DNA of 64,000 nucleotides from Anaerolineae bacterium. GTDB taxonomy: Bacteria; Chloroflexota; Anaerolineae; Aggregatilineales; UBA2796. The notes beneath the pieces are model-generated. The model was given only the letters and a program-made list of their open reading frames with translations, made no database searches and had not been told where the DNA came from. The DNA is taken from NCBI GenBank assembly GCA_019637555.1, contig JAHBVK010000025.1, forward strand, positions 22,427 to 86,426. The letters are read 5' to 3'. A program made the position numbers and the translations under genes. Positions 52,247 through 60,894 of this stretch are shown piece by piece (position 1 is the stretch's first letter; each line of letters begins with the position of its first letter).

Positions 52247-55102
52247 TCAGGAGGCTGGCTGATCTTCGTTGCGGAGCGGTATCTGGGGGTTGCGAGGTAA
52301 GGTCACGATGAAGGTAGTGCCTACCCCGACCTTGCTTTCCATGCCGATAGTGCCTTTATGCGCATCTACCGCCCGTTTGACAATCGGTAAGCCTAGCCCT
52401 GTGCCAGAGATTGTGCCTACGTTCTTAGCGCGGTGGAACGGCTCGAACAGGTGCTTTTGATCTTCTTCGGGGATGCCCATCCCTGTATCTTTGATGCGAA
52501 TAGTGATCTGATCCGGCTCGGAATGCAGATTGAGTTCGATGCCACCACCCTGCGGCGAATATTTGATAGCGTTGGTCAGCAAATTGGTCACGATCTGACG
52601 CAACAGCTTTTCATCTCCTGCAAACGGCGTGTTGACGCCACTTTCCTTAAAGACGATCTGGTGTGGTGACTTGGTAATCACCTGAAGTTCGTCGGCAAGG
52701 GTACGGCAGAAATCGACAACATCCAGAGGCAGCGGACTGAACTCGAAGCCGACTGCTTCGGATTTGCTGAACGTCAGCACATCTTCCATCAGGGCGCTGA
52801 GACGGCGTACCTGTGTACCCATTGTGTCGAAGTGATGCGTTTGGCGCTCCTCCGTCAGCCGATCCCGATGATGCTTAAGTATCTCGCTAGAGACCAGCAG
52901 CGTGGTCAGCGGCGTGCGGAACTCGTGGGAGACCATCGAGACGAAACTGGACTTCAGTTCGCTCAGCTCGCGTTCCTTATCCAAGGCGCGCTGCAATTCT
53001 TCTTGCGCCAGTTTGCGCACGGTGATGTCGCGGATGCCGCAGACCAGCCCTTGAAGTTCGTTATCCTGCCGCAGTGGCGCGAGGGCAATATCGGCTTGAA
53101 ACAGGCTGTCATCCTGCCGTGCGGCGACAAAATCGAGATTCTGCGGCTGCAAGGTATTCATGCAGTGCTGCATAGCTTCCCGCAGCAGATCGGCGTTAGT
53201 GTCGTTGGCGAGATGGAGCAGCGATTTGCCGAAAATGTCGTTGGCAGAATAGCCGAACAGATCGTTGAACGCCGGATTGACCTGCTGGATCATGCCATCT
53301 CTGGAGACGAACAAGATGGCATCACTGCTGTTGTTGAGGATCGCTTCGACGCGCTCTTTAGTGCGCAAGAGTTCCGCCGTGCGTTCGACAACACGCTGCT
53401 CCAACTCAAGGGCGTGACGGCGAATCTGCTCATCGAGGCGGGCTTGCAAGATGGCAATCGCCACCTGTGCGGCGACTTCGCCCGCGATCTCGCGGAATTC
53501 GGGCGTCAGCGAGGCGGTATCTTTGGCACTCAGCGTTAAGGTACCAAGCAGTTCGCTCTGCGCGATCAGGGGGATGCGCAAGAAACTGTGTGCCCCGTTG
53601 TTCAGGAGTGCTTGCAGGTCTGGTGGAAGATCAGACGCTGAATCCTCGATGACTTGCGTTGTGCCTGTGCGCAGCGCCGCAATATCCTGAGCGTGCCAGT
53701 CCGGCAGCGGAATCTGCTTGCTTGCCATCGGTGCATCGGAGTCACGCCCCTTAGCGATGTACACGCTGCCTTGCTGTGCTTCAAAATCAAAGACGGCGAT
53801 GCTTGAGCCTTCAAAGGGAGCTTCTTGCGAGAAGTAGCGCAATGCCAGTTTTGCGATTGCTTCCGCCGACTGCGCGGAGAGGATCGCCTGATCGATGGAA
53901 TGAAGGATCTGCAGACGCTGGTTATAGCGGCGCAGCGCTTCCTCATCGCGCTTACGCAGGCTAATGTCACGCGAGGAGGTTTGAATCTCGGTAATTGCGC
54001 CGCTTTGTGGATCGCGGATCGTTTTGCCTGTCGTTTCGAACCAGAGGTAGCGCCCGTCCTTGTGACGTACGCGATAAGCGACGGTGTAGGTATCGGGACG
54101 TGGTGCGGCGCTGCTTGTGTCTCGCCAGACAGCGGCGTTAGCTATGTCATCGGGATGAAAAAATTCTTCGGCAGGATGCCCGACTAACTCCTCCGCCTGA
54201 TAACCAAGCAGTGAGTAACAGGCTGGCGATACGTAGAGATAAGCTCCTGTGGTATTGTGGCGGGCGATCATATCTGTCGAGTTTTCCGCCAGCAGACGGA
54301 AGCGCTCCTCGCTCTCGCGGATCGCCATCTCCGCCCGTTTGCGCTCGGTGATGTCGTGGATCAGAGTCAGTACGGTGGAGGTGTCGTCAAGGCTGATCGC
54401 CTCCAGTGAGACGAATGCCTCGCGCGTTTCGCCGGACTTGGTGCGGAACTTGATTTCCCAATCGCGCACGGTGCCCGTCTCTTTGAGTACCTGAATGGCA
54501 CGCTCTGCATCGGTGGGGTCTGCCCATGCGCCCAACTGCCGCAGCGTTTGATCGACCACTTCCGAGCGCGTATAGCCGAGCATTTTGAGGAAGCTGTCGT
54601 TAACATCGATATAGCGCCCCTGTTCCAATGTGGCGATGCTGATGGCGACAGGGCTGGAATGGAAGGCTTTGGAAAAGCGCTCTTCAGCGAGACGCAGTTC
54701 CCTTTCGGCAGAGCGACGGCGGCGGCGTTCCTGCGCTTCCCGTAGTTCGCGTTCCACCGCGGGAACGAGGCGGGCTAAGTTGCCCTTGAGCAGAAAGTCA
54801 TGGGCGCCGCCTAGCAGCGCGGAGACGGCGGTATCTTCACCGATAGTGCCTGAGACAATGATGAAGGGCAGATCGACGGCTGATTCTTTGAGCACACGCA
54901 GCGCCTGAGGAGCGCTGAACTGCGGCATCGAGTAGTCAGAGATGATGATGTCCCACGTTTGCGTTCTAAGCGCATCCTCCATCGCGGAAGCTGTCTGGAC
55001 GCGAACGAGACTTGGCGTATAGCCGCCCTGTTTTAAGCGTCGGATTACCAGTTCCGCATCGTCTTCGGAGTCTTCGAGAAGCAGCACACGTAGAACGGTC
55101 AT
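52247..55102 (-). CDS. Hybrid sensor histidine kinase (REC, PAS, PAS, GAF, PAS, HisKA, HATPase)
   Basis: 951 residues. Receiver domain first (VLLLEDSEDDAELVI, phospho-acceptor Asp56 in DIIISDYSMP, Lys in FLLKGN). Then PAS (about 140-255) with a PAC tail ending DITERKRAE, a second PAS (about 265-390), a GAF-like domain (about 400-560), a coiled linker and a third PAS (about 585-700). HisKA contains FVSMVSHEFRTPLTT with His726, and the ATPase has NLLTNAIKYSPQGG, IKDTGMGIPE, FEPFHRA and GTGLGLPIVKRA. There is no TM segment, so it is soluble. It is convergent with the Rcp1-like gene across an R3 element. The N-terminal receiver could take phosphate from the other kinase. Confidence 0.93.
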   Translation of the reverse strand: MTVLRVLLLEDSEDDAELVIRRLKQGGYTPSLVRVQTASAMEDALRTQTWDIIISDYSMPQFSAPQALRVLKESAVDLPFIIVSGTIGEDTAVSALLGGAHDFLLKGNLARLVPAVERELREAQERRRRRSAERELRLAEERFSKAFHSSPVAISIATLEQGRYIDVNDSFLKMLGYTRSEVVDQTLRQLGAWADPTDAERAIQVLKETGTVRDWEIKFRTKSGETREAFVSLEAISLDDTSTVLTLIHDITERKRAEMAIRESEERFRLLAENSTDMIARHNTTGAYLYVSPACYSLLGYQAEELVGHPAEEFFHPDDIANAAVWRDTSSAAPRPDTYTVAYRVRHKDGRYLWFETTGKTIRDPQSGAITEIQTSSRDISLRKRDEEALRRYNQRLQILHSIDQAILSAQSAEAIAKLALRYFSQEAPFEGSSIAVFDFEAQQGSVYIAKGRDSDAPMASKQIPLPDWHAQDIAALRTGTTQVIEDSASDLPPDLQALLNNGAHSFLRIPLIAQSELLGTLTLSAKDTASLTPEFREIAGEVAAQVAIAILQARLDEQIRRHALELEQRVVERTAELLRTKERVEAILNNSSDAILFVSRDGMIQQVNPAFNDLFGYSANDIFGKSLLHLANDTNADLLREAMQHCMNTLQPQNLDFVAARQDDSLFQADIALAPLRQDNELQGLVCGIRDITVRKLAQEELQRALDKERELSELKSSFVSMVSHEFRTPLTTLLVSSEILKHHRDRLTEERQTHHFDTMGTQVRRLSALMEDVLTFSKSEAVGFEFSPLPLDVVDFCRTLADELQVITKSPHQIVFKESGVNTPFAGDEKLLRQIVTNLLTNAIKYSPQGGGIELNLHSEPDQITIRIKDTGMGIPEEDQKHLFEPFHRAKNVGTISGTGLGLPIVKRAVDAHKGTIGMESKVGVGTTFIVTLPRNPQIPLRNEDQPAS

Positions 55103-55333
55103 GTCAAATGGGCATCATGTTCGCATAAAGTAAACCTTTGTCTACAAAATTATAAGCATAATGTGTATTTGTTCACGGGGTTTAGGTGCTCTGGTTATAA
55201 GGTTGTGATCATGGCGCTGTTGTGCGACTATCGCCCGTATTAGGTAATCAGTTGGCATCGTGGACTTAGGAACTTGCCCATCTCAAAACAGATCGGCAAC
55301 ACTTAGAGTCTCAATATGGGAGAGTGAGAGAAC

Positions 55334-56287
55334 ATGCAATTACATGGTATTCACCACGTGACCGCCGTCACTGGTAACGCGAAGGCAAACCTCGACTTTT
55401 ATACGCAAGTCCTAGGACTGCGCCTCGTCAAGAAAACGGTCAATCAGGATGATGTGAGTGCCTATCACCTATTCTACGCCGACAAATTGGGATCGCCGGG
55501 CACGGACATGACCTTTTTCGACTGGCCCCGGACACCAACCAACTATCGCGGTACGGATAGCATCGCCAATACGCTGTTTCGGGTCAAGGGACGCGCGGCA
55601 CTGGAATACTGGTTGGAACGCTTGATCGCCCACAACGTGCAGCACCACGGGATCGAAACGGCGGGCGCTTACTCGATGCTGCGCTTCGATGATCCTGAAG
55701 GTCAGCGCCTGACTCTGATCGATGATGCAGGCACTTCGTTTCATGGCGAGGTGTGGGATGGCGCGGGAGTACCTGTGGAATACGCAGTGCGCGGATTCTA
55801 TGGCGTGACCCTTTCCGTGCCACGCCTGTCGCAGTTGGAGCCGATTTTGACGCAGTTACTTGGATTCGAGCGCGTCGCCGAGTACCCGAATCCTGATCAA
55901 ACGGTTGAAACGGTCGGCGTTTACGCGATGGATGGCGGTGGTGCAGGCAAAGAAGTCCACGTGATCGAACAGCCGAATGCGCCGTATGCGCGTTTGGGAC
56001 GCGGCGGTGTGCATCATGTGGCGTTCCGGTTAACTGACAGCGCCGAGCAAGAGGAATGGCTGGACTTGTTACAGCGAATTGGTGTGCCGAATTCGGGCGT
56101 GGTGGATCGTTTCTACTTCAAGTCGCTGTACTTCCGCATTTCGCAGGGGATTTTGTTCGAGTTGGCGACGGATGAGCCGGGATTCACTGCCGATGAACCG
56201 CTAGAGACACTCGGTCAGCATCTGGCGCTGCCGCCCTTCCTTGAGCCTCATCGGGAGGAGATCGAGGCGGGGTTGAAGCCGCTGTAG
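55334..56287 (+). CDS. Ring-cleaving (glyoxalase-fold) dioxygenase, MhqO-like
   Basis: 317 residues. Two vicinal-oxygen-chelate modules are visible: HGIHHVTAVTGNAKANLDFYTQVLG at the start, and a second from about 152 with FYGVTLSVPRLSQLEPI. Metal ligands are the His of HGIHHVT, the His of GVHHVAFRLTDS and the Glu of GILFELATDEP. This arrangement is typical of MhqO/MhqA-type hydroquinone-responsive ring-cleaving dioxygenases of the type I extradiol group. The substrate is likely a catechol or hydroquinone. The start ATG follows GAGTGAGAG; no regulator is adjacent. Confidence 0.9.
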   Translation: MQLHGIHHVTAVTGNAKANLDFYTQVLGLRLVKKTVNQDDVSAYHLFYADKLGSPGTDMTFFDWPRTPTNYRGTDSIANTLFRVKGRAALEYWLERLIAHNVQHHGIETAGAYSMLRFDDPEGQRLTLIDDAGTSFHGEVWDGAGVPVEYAVRGFYGVTLSVPRLSQLEPILTQLLGFERVAEYPNPDQTVETVGVYAMDGGGAGKEVHVIEQPNAPYARLGRGGVHHVAFRLTDSAEQEEWLDLLQRIGVPNSGVVDRFYFKSLYFRISQGILFELATDEPGFTADEPLETLGQHLALPPFLEPHREEIEAGLKPL

Positions 56288-56290
56288 GGC

Positions 56291-56392
56291 GAGGAAGTGC
56301 TGAGTGCTGAGGAAAGAAAGTGCCGGAGTGCCTTAAGTGCCAGAGTAACGAGTAACGAGTGATGAGTGATGAGTGGGGAGTGGGGAAGTGAG
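56291..56392. repeat. R6 degenerate heptamer tandem repeat
   Basis: About 14 seven-base units in the styles GTGCTGA, GTAACGA and GTGATGA, with a middle part GTGCCGGAGTGCC. The same unit family is seen at 45331-45384. It starts immediately after the dioxygenase gene. Confidence 0.8.
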
Positions 56393-56404
56393 AGCGCAGA
56401 ATTA

Positions 56405-56455
56405 GCCTCACCCCCTGTCCCCCTCTCCTAATCTGTACTCGGATTGGAGACGGGA
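56405..56455. repeat. R2 palindromic repeat, copy 3 (3' end degraded)
   Basis: Begins GCCTCACCCCCTGTCC (56405-56420), has the CCCCCTCTCC core with the loop AATCTGTACTCGGATT and the return GGAGACGGG. The closing GAGGC is not recovered. Its left half is identical to the copy at 59491. Confidence 0.75.
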
Positions 56456-56514
56456 GACACGGATTGATCGTTGAGGGGTAAGGGATAGGGTAGGTTGCAA
56501 GAAAGGGAGAATGA

Positions 56515-57017
56515 GGGCGGGTTAGAAACCCATAGGCATCAAGCTAAGGGGAATAGCCGTCAACGCCGGGAGCTAAAGCAACCGGACTGCACCATCAGAC
56601 CAATGGGCAACTAAGCCGCCTCTGGTTTTGACAACTTTCATCCGTCGGCATTGGTAGCGGACACGAACCCACGTCAGTTAGCGGAAGCCGACTTTAGTCG
56701 GGTTTAGCTATATTTCCCTGTAGCCGAAGCGTTTTAAGGCTTGTCCGGAGTTTTTCAAGTGCTGACGTGAGTAGACCGGAGGTTGAAAACCTCCGGCTAC
56801 AACACTTGGTAAACCCACTGAAGTGGGTTAGGAGCAAAAGGTGATCTTTGTTGAACCCTCTTTAGAGGGTTTCTAGAGTGTTGTAGCAGGGGTTTTGAAC
56901 CCCATGCGCTTGCAGCAAGCAGAGAAATAAACTCCGGACAAGCCTTTTAGCCTCCGGTGTCCGAGCCGACCGACGCCAAATGTCTTAGCTTAATGCCTAT
57001 GGGTTAGAAACCCGCCC
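56515..57017. mobile_element. Composite palindromic structure containing R3
   Basis: An outer inverted repeat of 34 bases encloses 503 bp. The left arm is GGGCGGGTTAGAAACCC then ATAGGCATCAAGCTAAG (56515-56548); the right arm is CTTAGCTTAATGCC then TATGGGTTAGAAACCCGCCC (56984-57017). The arms mismatch only at one G/A site and at the AGA loops of an R5-like hairpin present in each arm. An R3 copy is nested at 56736-56946. No credible coding frame. Confidence 0.75.
56736..56946. mobile_element. R3 multi-hairpin element, copy 2 (211 bp)
   Basis: Perfect 18-bp inverted ends: AAGGCTTGTCCGGAGTTT (56736-56753) and AAACTCCGGACAAGCCTT (56929-56946). Internal stem-loops are CCGGAGGTT/AACCTCCGG, AACCCACT/AGTGGGTT, AACCCTC/GAGGGTT, GGGGTT/AACCCC and GCTTGC/GCAAGC. 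This is the best-preserved copy and defines the family. Confidence 0.88.
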
Positions 57018-57037
57018 CTACGATGTAGATTGTCCGT

Positions 57038-58588
57038 TTAGACGAACTGCGTGCGAACCTGCGAACTGACGTAGTCGAGCACTGAAACCACGATGGCGAT
57101 CAGCCAGACAGCGATGCCTGCCGAGTCGTAGTCGGAGAGGCGAATCCACTGGATCAGCAAGAAGCCGATGCCGCCGCCGCCAACCGCACCGATAATGGTC
57201 GAGCTACGAATGTTGACATCCCAACGGTACACCGTGAAGGAAACGAACGGCGGGATCACCTGCGGGATCACCGCGTAGACGATCACTTGCAGCCAGTTCG
57301 CGCCCGTCGATTGGATCGCTTCCAGCGGTCCGGGATCGATGCTCTCGATTGCCTCCGAGTACAGTTTGCCGAGCGAGGCGATGCTGTGCAGCGATAGCGC
57401 CACCGTTCCCGCAAATGGTCCTAAACCGACCCAGACGATAGCGATCACCGCCCAGATCAACGGCTCGATGGAGCGGACGATGTTCATGAGTAGGCGTACC
57501 AGCGTGTAGATCAGCAGTGTGAGCGGACTGCCGGACATCAGGTTGCGCGCCGCCAAAAAACTCAGCGGGACAGCCAAGATGACGCCGACAAAAGTTGCCA
57601 TCAACGCCAGAAAGATCGTCTCCATGATTTGTCCGAGCGCCAGCCGGAGATTTTCGGACGGACGGAGATCGCCTTCTTCCTCGATCTGACGCATGATCAG
57701 ACGGCTACGCAGCGGCACATCAGGTGCATTGCCGCCGGGAATGGTGAAGTTGGGGATGTTGAAGGCGACGTTGAACGCGCCATTGGCGTCCGCGATCACG
57801 GTGACGTTGCGCCCTTCCGCACGCGGGCGAAATTCACTAGTACCGGGGGGCTGCCACCACGCTTCCACTAGCTTATTCGGTCTGAAGCCGCGCCCTTCCA
57901 CCTGCACCAGCGTACCGGGTGGATTGCGCGTGCCATCCAAGCCGACTGGTCCTGCCATATCGCCGCAGCGGACGTTGACATCAATGTAGGGCGCACCGGG
58001 GACTTCGGGCGGCAGATCGGGCATGGTCTCGCCGCAGGGCGTATCAATATCGGCGGCTGCCTGAATGCGTTCTTCACCACGCACGAAGGCATTATCCCAA
58101 GGCCATGCCAGTTGCAGCAGACGGAAGCGGATTTCTGGCAAGCGGGTGAGCGCCTTCTCCACGTTGATTTGCGTGACATCCCAACCGATGATGAAGAATG
58201 CTAGCGTACCCGCGATAAAGACTAAACGTGCTGGCAAAGGCTGTCCACGCACGCAACGCACGACATCCCACAGGCTCCACGCATAGATCAAGAAGGTGAA
58301 CAAAAAGAGGACAAACGCCATGCCATAGACGGCGCGTAACTGGGCATCGGATGGCGCTGCGGCGGCTGGTCCAACGTAGTTGGCACCACCGACATTCATG
58401 CGCCAGAGGGTGAGCAGGATCAGTGAGGGGACGGTGAACAAGATCAGCAGTCCGCGCCCGCGCTTGCCTACATACAAATGCCCCAAGCCGGGGATGATGG
58501 CGAGTATAAGTGCGAGGACGAGCGATTTGGATCGGCGCGGCTGAGGTGTTTCCGCCGTAGGTGTGATGGTGGTCGTGGATGTTGTCAT
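57038..58588 (-). CDS. PhnE-type phosphonate/phosphate ABC permease with extended N-terminus
   Basis: 516 residues, about twice the usual PhnE. The C-terminal part (about 300-516) is the permease: MATFVGVILAVPLSFLAARN, EPLIWAVIAIVWVGLGPFAGTVALSLHSIASLGKLYSEAIESIDPGPLEAIQSTGANWLQVI with the EAA-loop region, and GGGIGFLLIQWIRL. The N-terminus (about 18-100) has a TM2-like motif, IPGLGHLYVGKRGRGLLI, and more TMs, then an extracytoplasmic segment (about 180-290) with an Ig/IPT-like part VEGRGFRPNKLVEAW. It overlaps phnC by four bases (ATGA), a typical coupled start. Confidence 0.88.
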   Translation of the reverse strand: MTTSTTTITPTAETPQPRRSKSLVLALILAIIPGLGHLYVGKRGRGLLILFTVPSLILLTLWRMNVGGANYVGPAAAAPSDAQLRAVYGMAFVLFLFTFLIYAWSLWDVVRCVRGQPLPARLVFIAGTLAFFIIGWDVTQINVEKALTRLPEIRFRLLQLAWPWDNAFVRGEERIQAAADIDTPCGETMPDLPPEVPGAPYIDVNVRCGDMAGPVGLDGTRNPPGTLVQVEGRGFRPNKLVEAWWQPPGTSEFRPRAEGRNVTVIADANGAFNVAFNIPNFTIPGGNAPDVPLRSRLIMRQIEEEGDLRPSENLRLALGQIMETIFLALMATFVGVILAVPLSFLAARNLMSGSPLTLLIYTLVRLLMNIVRSIEPLIWAVIAIVWVGLGPFAGTVALSLHSIASLGKLYSEAIESIDPGPLEAIQSTGANWLQVIVYAVIPQVIPPFVSFTVYRWDVNIRSSTIIGAVGGGGIGFLLIQWIRLSDYDSAGIAVWLIAIVVSVLDYVSSQVRTQFV

Positions 58589-59367
58589 GCGCCCTCGCCT
58601 ACTACGCTGCCCAAGCGAATCGCTTCTTCGCCGTAAATTTCTTTGAACTGGTCGTCGGTCAACTTGCGAATGGCGTCACGATCTCCGGTGTAGACGATCT
58701 TACCGTCGCGCAGCCCAATGATCCGCGTGGCGTAACGCTGCACCAGATCGAGATGGTGGAGGCTGCACAGCACGGTGATCTTATCTTGCTTGTTGAGCTG
58801 CTCTAACATGCCGAGGATCGAATGTGCCAGCACCGGATCGAGGCTGGCGACGGGTTCATCCGCGAGGATCACCGAGGGGGTTTGCATCAGAGCGCGGGCG
58901 ATGCCGACGCGCTGCTGCTGCCCGCCACTGAGTTCATCGGCGCGGTTGTTTGCCTTATCGCCAATGCCAACGCGAACCAGCGCTTGCTGTGCTTTGGCGT
59001 AATCTTGTTTGCCGAAATGCTGGATCAGGCTGTACCACGGAGAAATATAGCCGAGACGTCCGGCAAGCACGTTGGTGATCACGCTGGAACGTTTGACCAG
59101 ATTGAACTGCTGAAAGACCATTCCAATGCGACGGCGGATGGTGCGCAGTTGGCGACGGTTGGCGCTGGTGACATTGGCATCGTCCAGCCAGATTTCGCCG
59201 CTGGTCGGCTCGACCAGCCGATTGATGCAGCGCAGCAGCGTCGATTTGCCGGAGCCACTCAGCCCAATGATCGCCAAAAATTCGCCGTCGGCAACCTCGA
59301 AGCTGACATCATCGAGAGCGCGAGTGCCTGTCGAATAGACCTTCGTGAGGTGAACGACTCGTAACAA
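58585..59367 (-). CDS. phnC: PhnC-type ABC transporter ATP-binding protein
   Basis: 260 residues. Walker A is GLSGSGKST, the Q loop is [24 protein letters not shown] (typical of PhnC), the signature is [15 protein letters not shown], Walker B is [13 protein letters not shown], and the H loop is [10 protein letters not shown]. All motifs are intact. It energises uptake through the following PhnE-type permease and the PhnD-type binding protein encoded upstream. It is separated from phnD by 420 bases holding R1 and R2 repeats, so it may use a separate promoter or read through. Confidence 0.93.
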   Translation of the reverse strand: MLRVVHLTKVYSTGTRALDDVSFEVADGEFLAIIGLSGSGKSTLLRCINRLVEPTSGEIWLDDANVTSANRRQLRTIRRRIGMVFQQFNLVKRSSVITNVLAGRLGYISPWYSLIQHFGKQDYAKAQQALVRVGIGDKANNRADELSGGQQQRVGIARALMQTPSVILADEPVASLDPVLAHSILGMLEQLNKQDKITVLCSLHHLDLVQRYATRIIGLRDGKIVYTGDRDAIRKLTDDQFKEIYGEEAIRLGSVVGEGA

Positions 59368-59490
59368 TTTAAGGGTTCCGCTTCTCTAAAAAGGCTATTG
59401 TAGCAAGAAGGGAAGGAGAATGTCGTTCTCCTTCCCTAGCGATGATCAAGACTCTAGAGTGTATTTTGAAGAATCGGATAGCGGTTTTTA

Positions 59491-59552
59491 GCCTCACCCC
59501 CTGTCCCCCTCTCCAATCCGAATACAGATTAGGAGAGGGAGGACTCAGAGGC
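59491..59552. repeat. R2 palindromic repeat, copy 4 (62 bp)
   Basis: GCCTC (59491-59495), CCCCCTCTCC, AATCCGAATACAGATT, GGAGAGGG, ending GAGGC (59548-59552). Identical in length to the copy at 1213-1274 and in reverse orientation to it. Confidence 0.85.
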
Positions 59553-59618
59553 GATGTTGACTTAAGATGTCACCGCGGGATATTCAAATACCCGCTAGAG
59601 CGAAGTACTACTTACTTA

Positions 59619-59769
59619 ACCTGAGTTTTGAATAATTTCACCTCACCCCCCTGCCCTCTCTCCGTCAACGGAGAGGGGAAATCCCCTTATTCAAGGGATC
59701 GGAGGCGGTTGACGGAGGAGGCAGATAAGATCGTCTCCACCATCCTCCTATCCTTATCCGAAGCTCAGA
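59619..59769. mobile_element. R1 miniature element, copy 2 (151 bp), flanked by 7-bp repeat TTACTTA
   Basis: ACCTGAGTTTTGAAT at the left and CCGAAGCTCAGA at the right, imperfect inverted ends. TTACTTA flanks it (59612-59618 and 59770-59776). It contains an uninterrupted CTCTCCGTCAACGGAGAG hairpin (near 59658-59675), the site that is split by R4 in the copy at 62612. It lies 11 bases past the phnD stop. Confidence 0.78.
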
Positions 59770-59787
59770 TTACTTAGTATCCCGATC

Positions 59788-60738
59788 TCAGGGTGTCGCT
59801 TCGGCAGTTGCCTCGGCGGTAGCTTCGCTGGTTGGTTCTGGCGTCGGCACCAGTGTATCGATGCTCACACCAGCGGCGTCAAGCTGCTGACGGAAATCAT
59901 CGAAGAAGGCATCCTTGGCTTCTGCTAAACCAGTCCAGTTATAGACGGAACGCACCAGATCGGCGTTGGCTTCGTCACCGACGATCTCCAGCAGCGCCTT
60001 GACGATGGCAGCGCGCTTTTCGGAGTCGAACGATGGCGCGAAGCTGACAGTATCGTTGGGGATAGCAGCAGTGTATTCGACCACCACAACCTTCTCACGG
60101 ACATCGGCATAAGTCGCTTCTACCTGACCACGCGCGTCGTCGAAGGTCGCACCAGCGGCGCAGTTGCCGTTGTAGACGTTCTCGACTACCGCATCGTGAC
60201 CGCCGACATCAACTACTTCTAGATCAGTGTCAGGGTTGATACCGTTCGCTTTCAGCAGGATGCTGGGGATGATCCAGCCGGAGGTGGACAGCGGATCGGG
60301 ACGGCAGAAGGTCTTGCCTTTGAGATCAGCGATGGTCTTGATGCCGGAATCTGCAAGGGTGATGATCTGACCACGATAGCTGGTGCTGCCGTTGCGGACG
60401 CTGACCAGACCAACATCAGCGCATTGGCGGCTGCTGGCGAGAACATAACCGAAGGTGTTCAGAGCGCCCATTTGCGCCTGACCGTTACACATAGCTTCGA
60501 CCACGCCAGCGAATTCGGTAGCAACGAAGGTCTTGATGGGAATGTTTGTCTTTTCGGTGACGAGGGCGGCGATGGCGTCTGCGCTGGCGAGCACTTCCTG
60601 TGAATTTTCCGACGGCACGAACGCCCAGATGACGGGTTCTTCGGATTGTGCCGCGACAGGAATGTTGAACTGTCCGACAATGCTCAAGATCAACGCAACG
60701 GCGATCAGTAGAGCAACGAGCTTCGGACGATAATTCAT
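59788..60738 (-). CDS. phnD: PhnD-type phosphate/phosphonate-binding protein
   Basis: 316 residues. A signal peptide with a hydrophobic core (LVALLIAVALILSIVGQ) ends near PVAAQ. Then come PBP-type landmarks of PhnD: WAFVPSENSQEVLASADAI, LVTEKTNIPIKTFVATEFAGVVEAM, QAQMGALNTFGYVLA, TIADLKGKTFCRPDPLSTSGWI and GGHDAVVENVYNGNCAAGATFDDAR. The C-terminus is a Thr/Glu/Ala repeat tail (ATAEATAEATP), unusual for the family and perhaps a surface spacer. It binds phosphonate or phosphite-like anions outside the membrane for the PhnCE transporter downstream. It is the first gene of that minus-strand set. Confidence 0.92.
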   Translation of the reverse strand: MNYRPKLVALLIAVALILSIVGQFNIPVAAQSEEPVIWAFVPSENSQEVLASADAIAALVTEKTNIPIKTFVATEFAGVVEAMCNGQAQMGALNTFGYVLASSRQCADVGLVSVRNGSTSYRGQIITLADSGIKTIADLKGKTFCRPDPLSTSGWIIPSILLKANGINPDTDLEVVDVGGHDAVVENVYNGNCAAGATFDDARGQVEATYADVREKVVVVEYTAAIPNDTVSFAPSFDSEKRAAIVKALLEIVGDEANADLVRSVYNWTGLAEAKDAFFDDFRQQLDAAGVSIDTLVPTPEPTSEATAEATAEATP

Positions 60739-60840
60739 AGACGACCTCCTCTTAACAAGCCCTTAATGAACATGTTTAATCTTACCTGTATCGCTGAAAG
60801 GGGCAAGGATATTGTGCATATCTCTAATTTATGGGGATCA

Positions 60841-60868
60841 AAAACGCTCAGGCTGGTATCCTGAGCGT
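60841..60868 (-). terminator. Hairpin terminator after the DUF4870 gene
   Basis: ACGCTCAGG (60844-60852) / CCTGAGCGT (60860-60868), seven-base loop, with an AAAA tract at 60841-60844 that reads as TTTT on the minus strand after the hairpin. It lies between the DUF4870 gene and the phnD gene, both on the minus strand. Confidence 0.65.
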
Positions 60869-60894
60869 CTTGTTGGCGAGTGTTCGGACAACGA

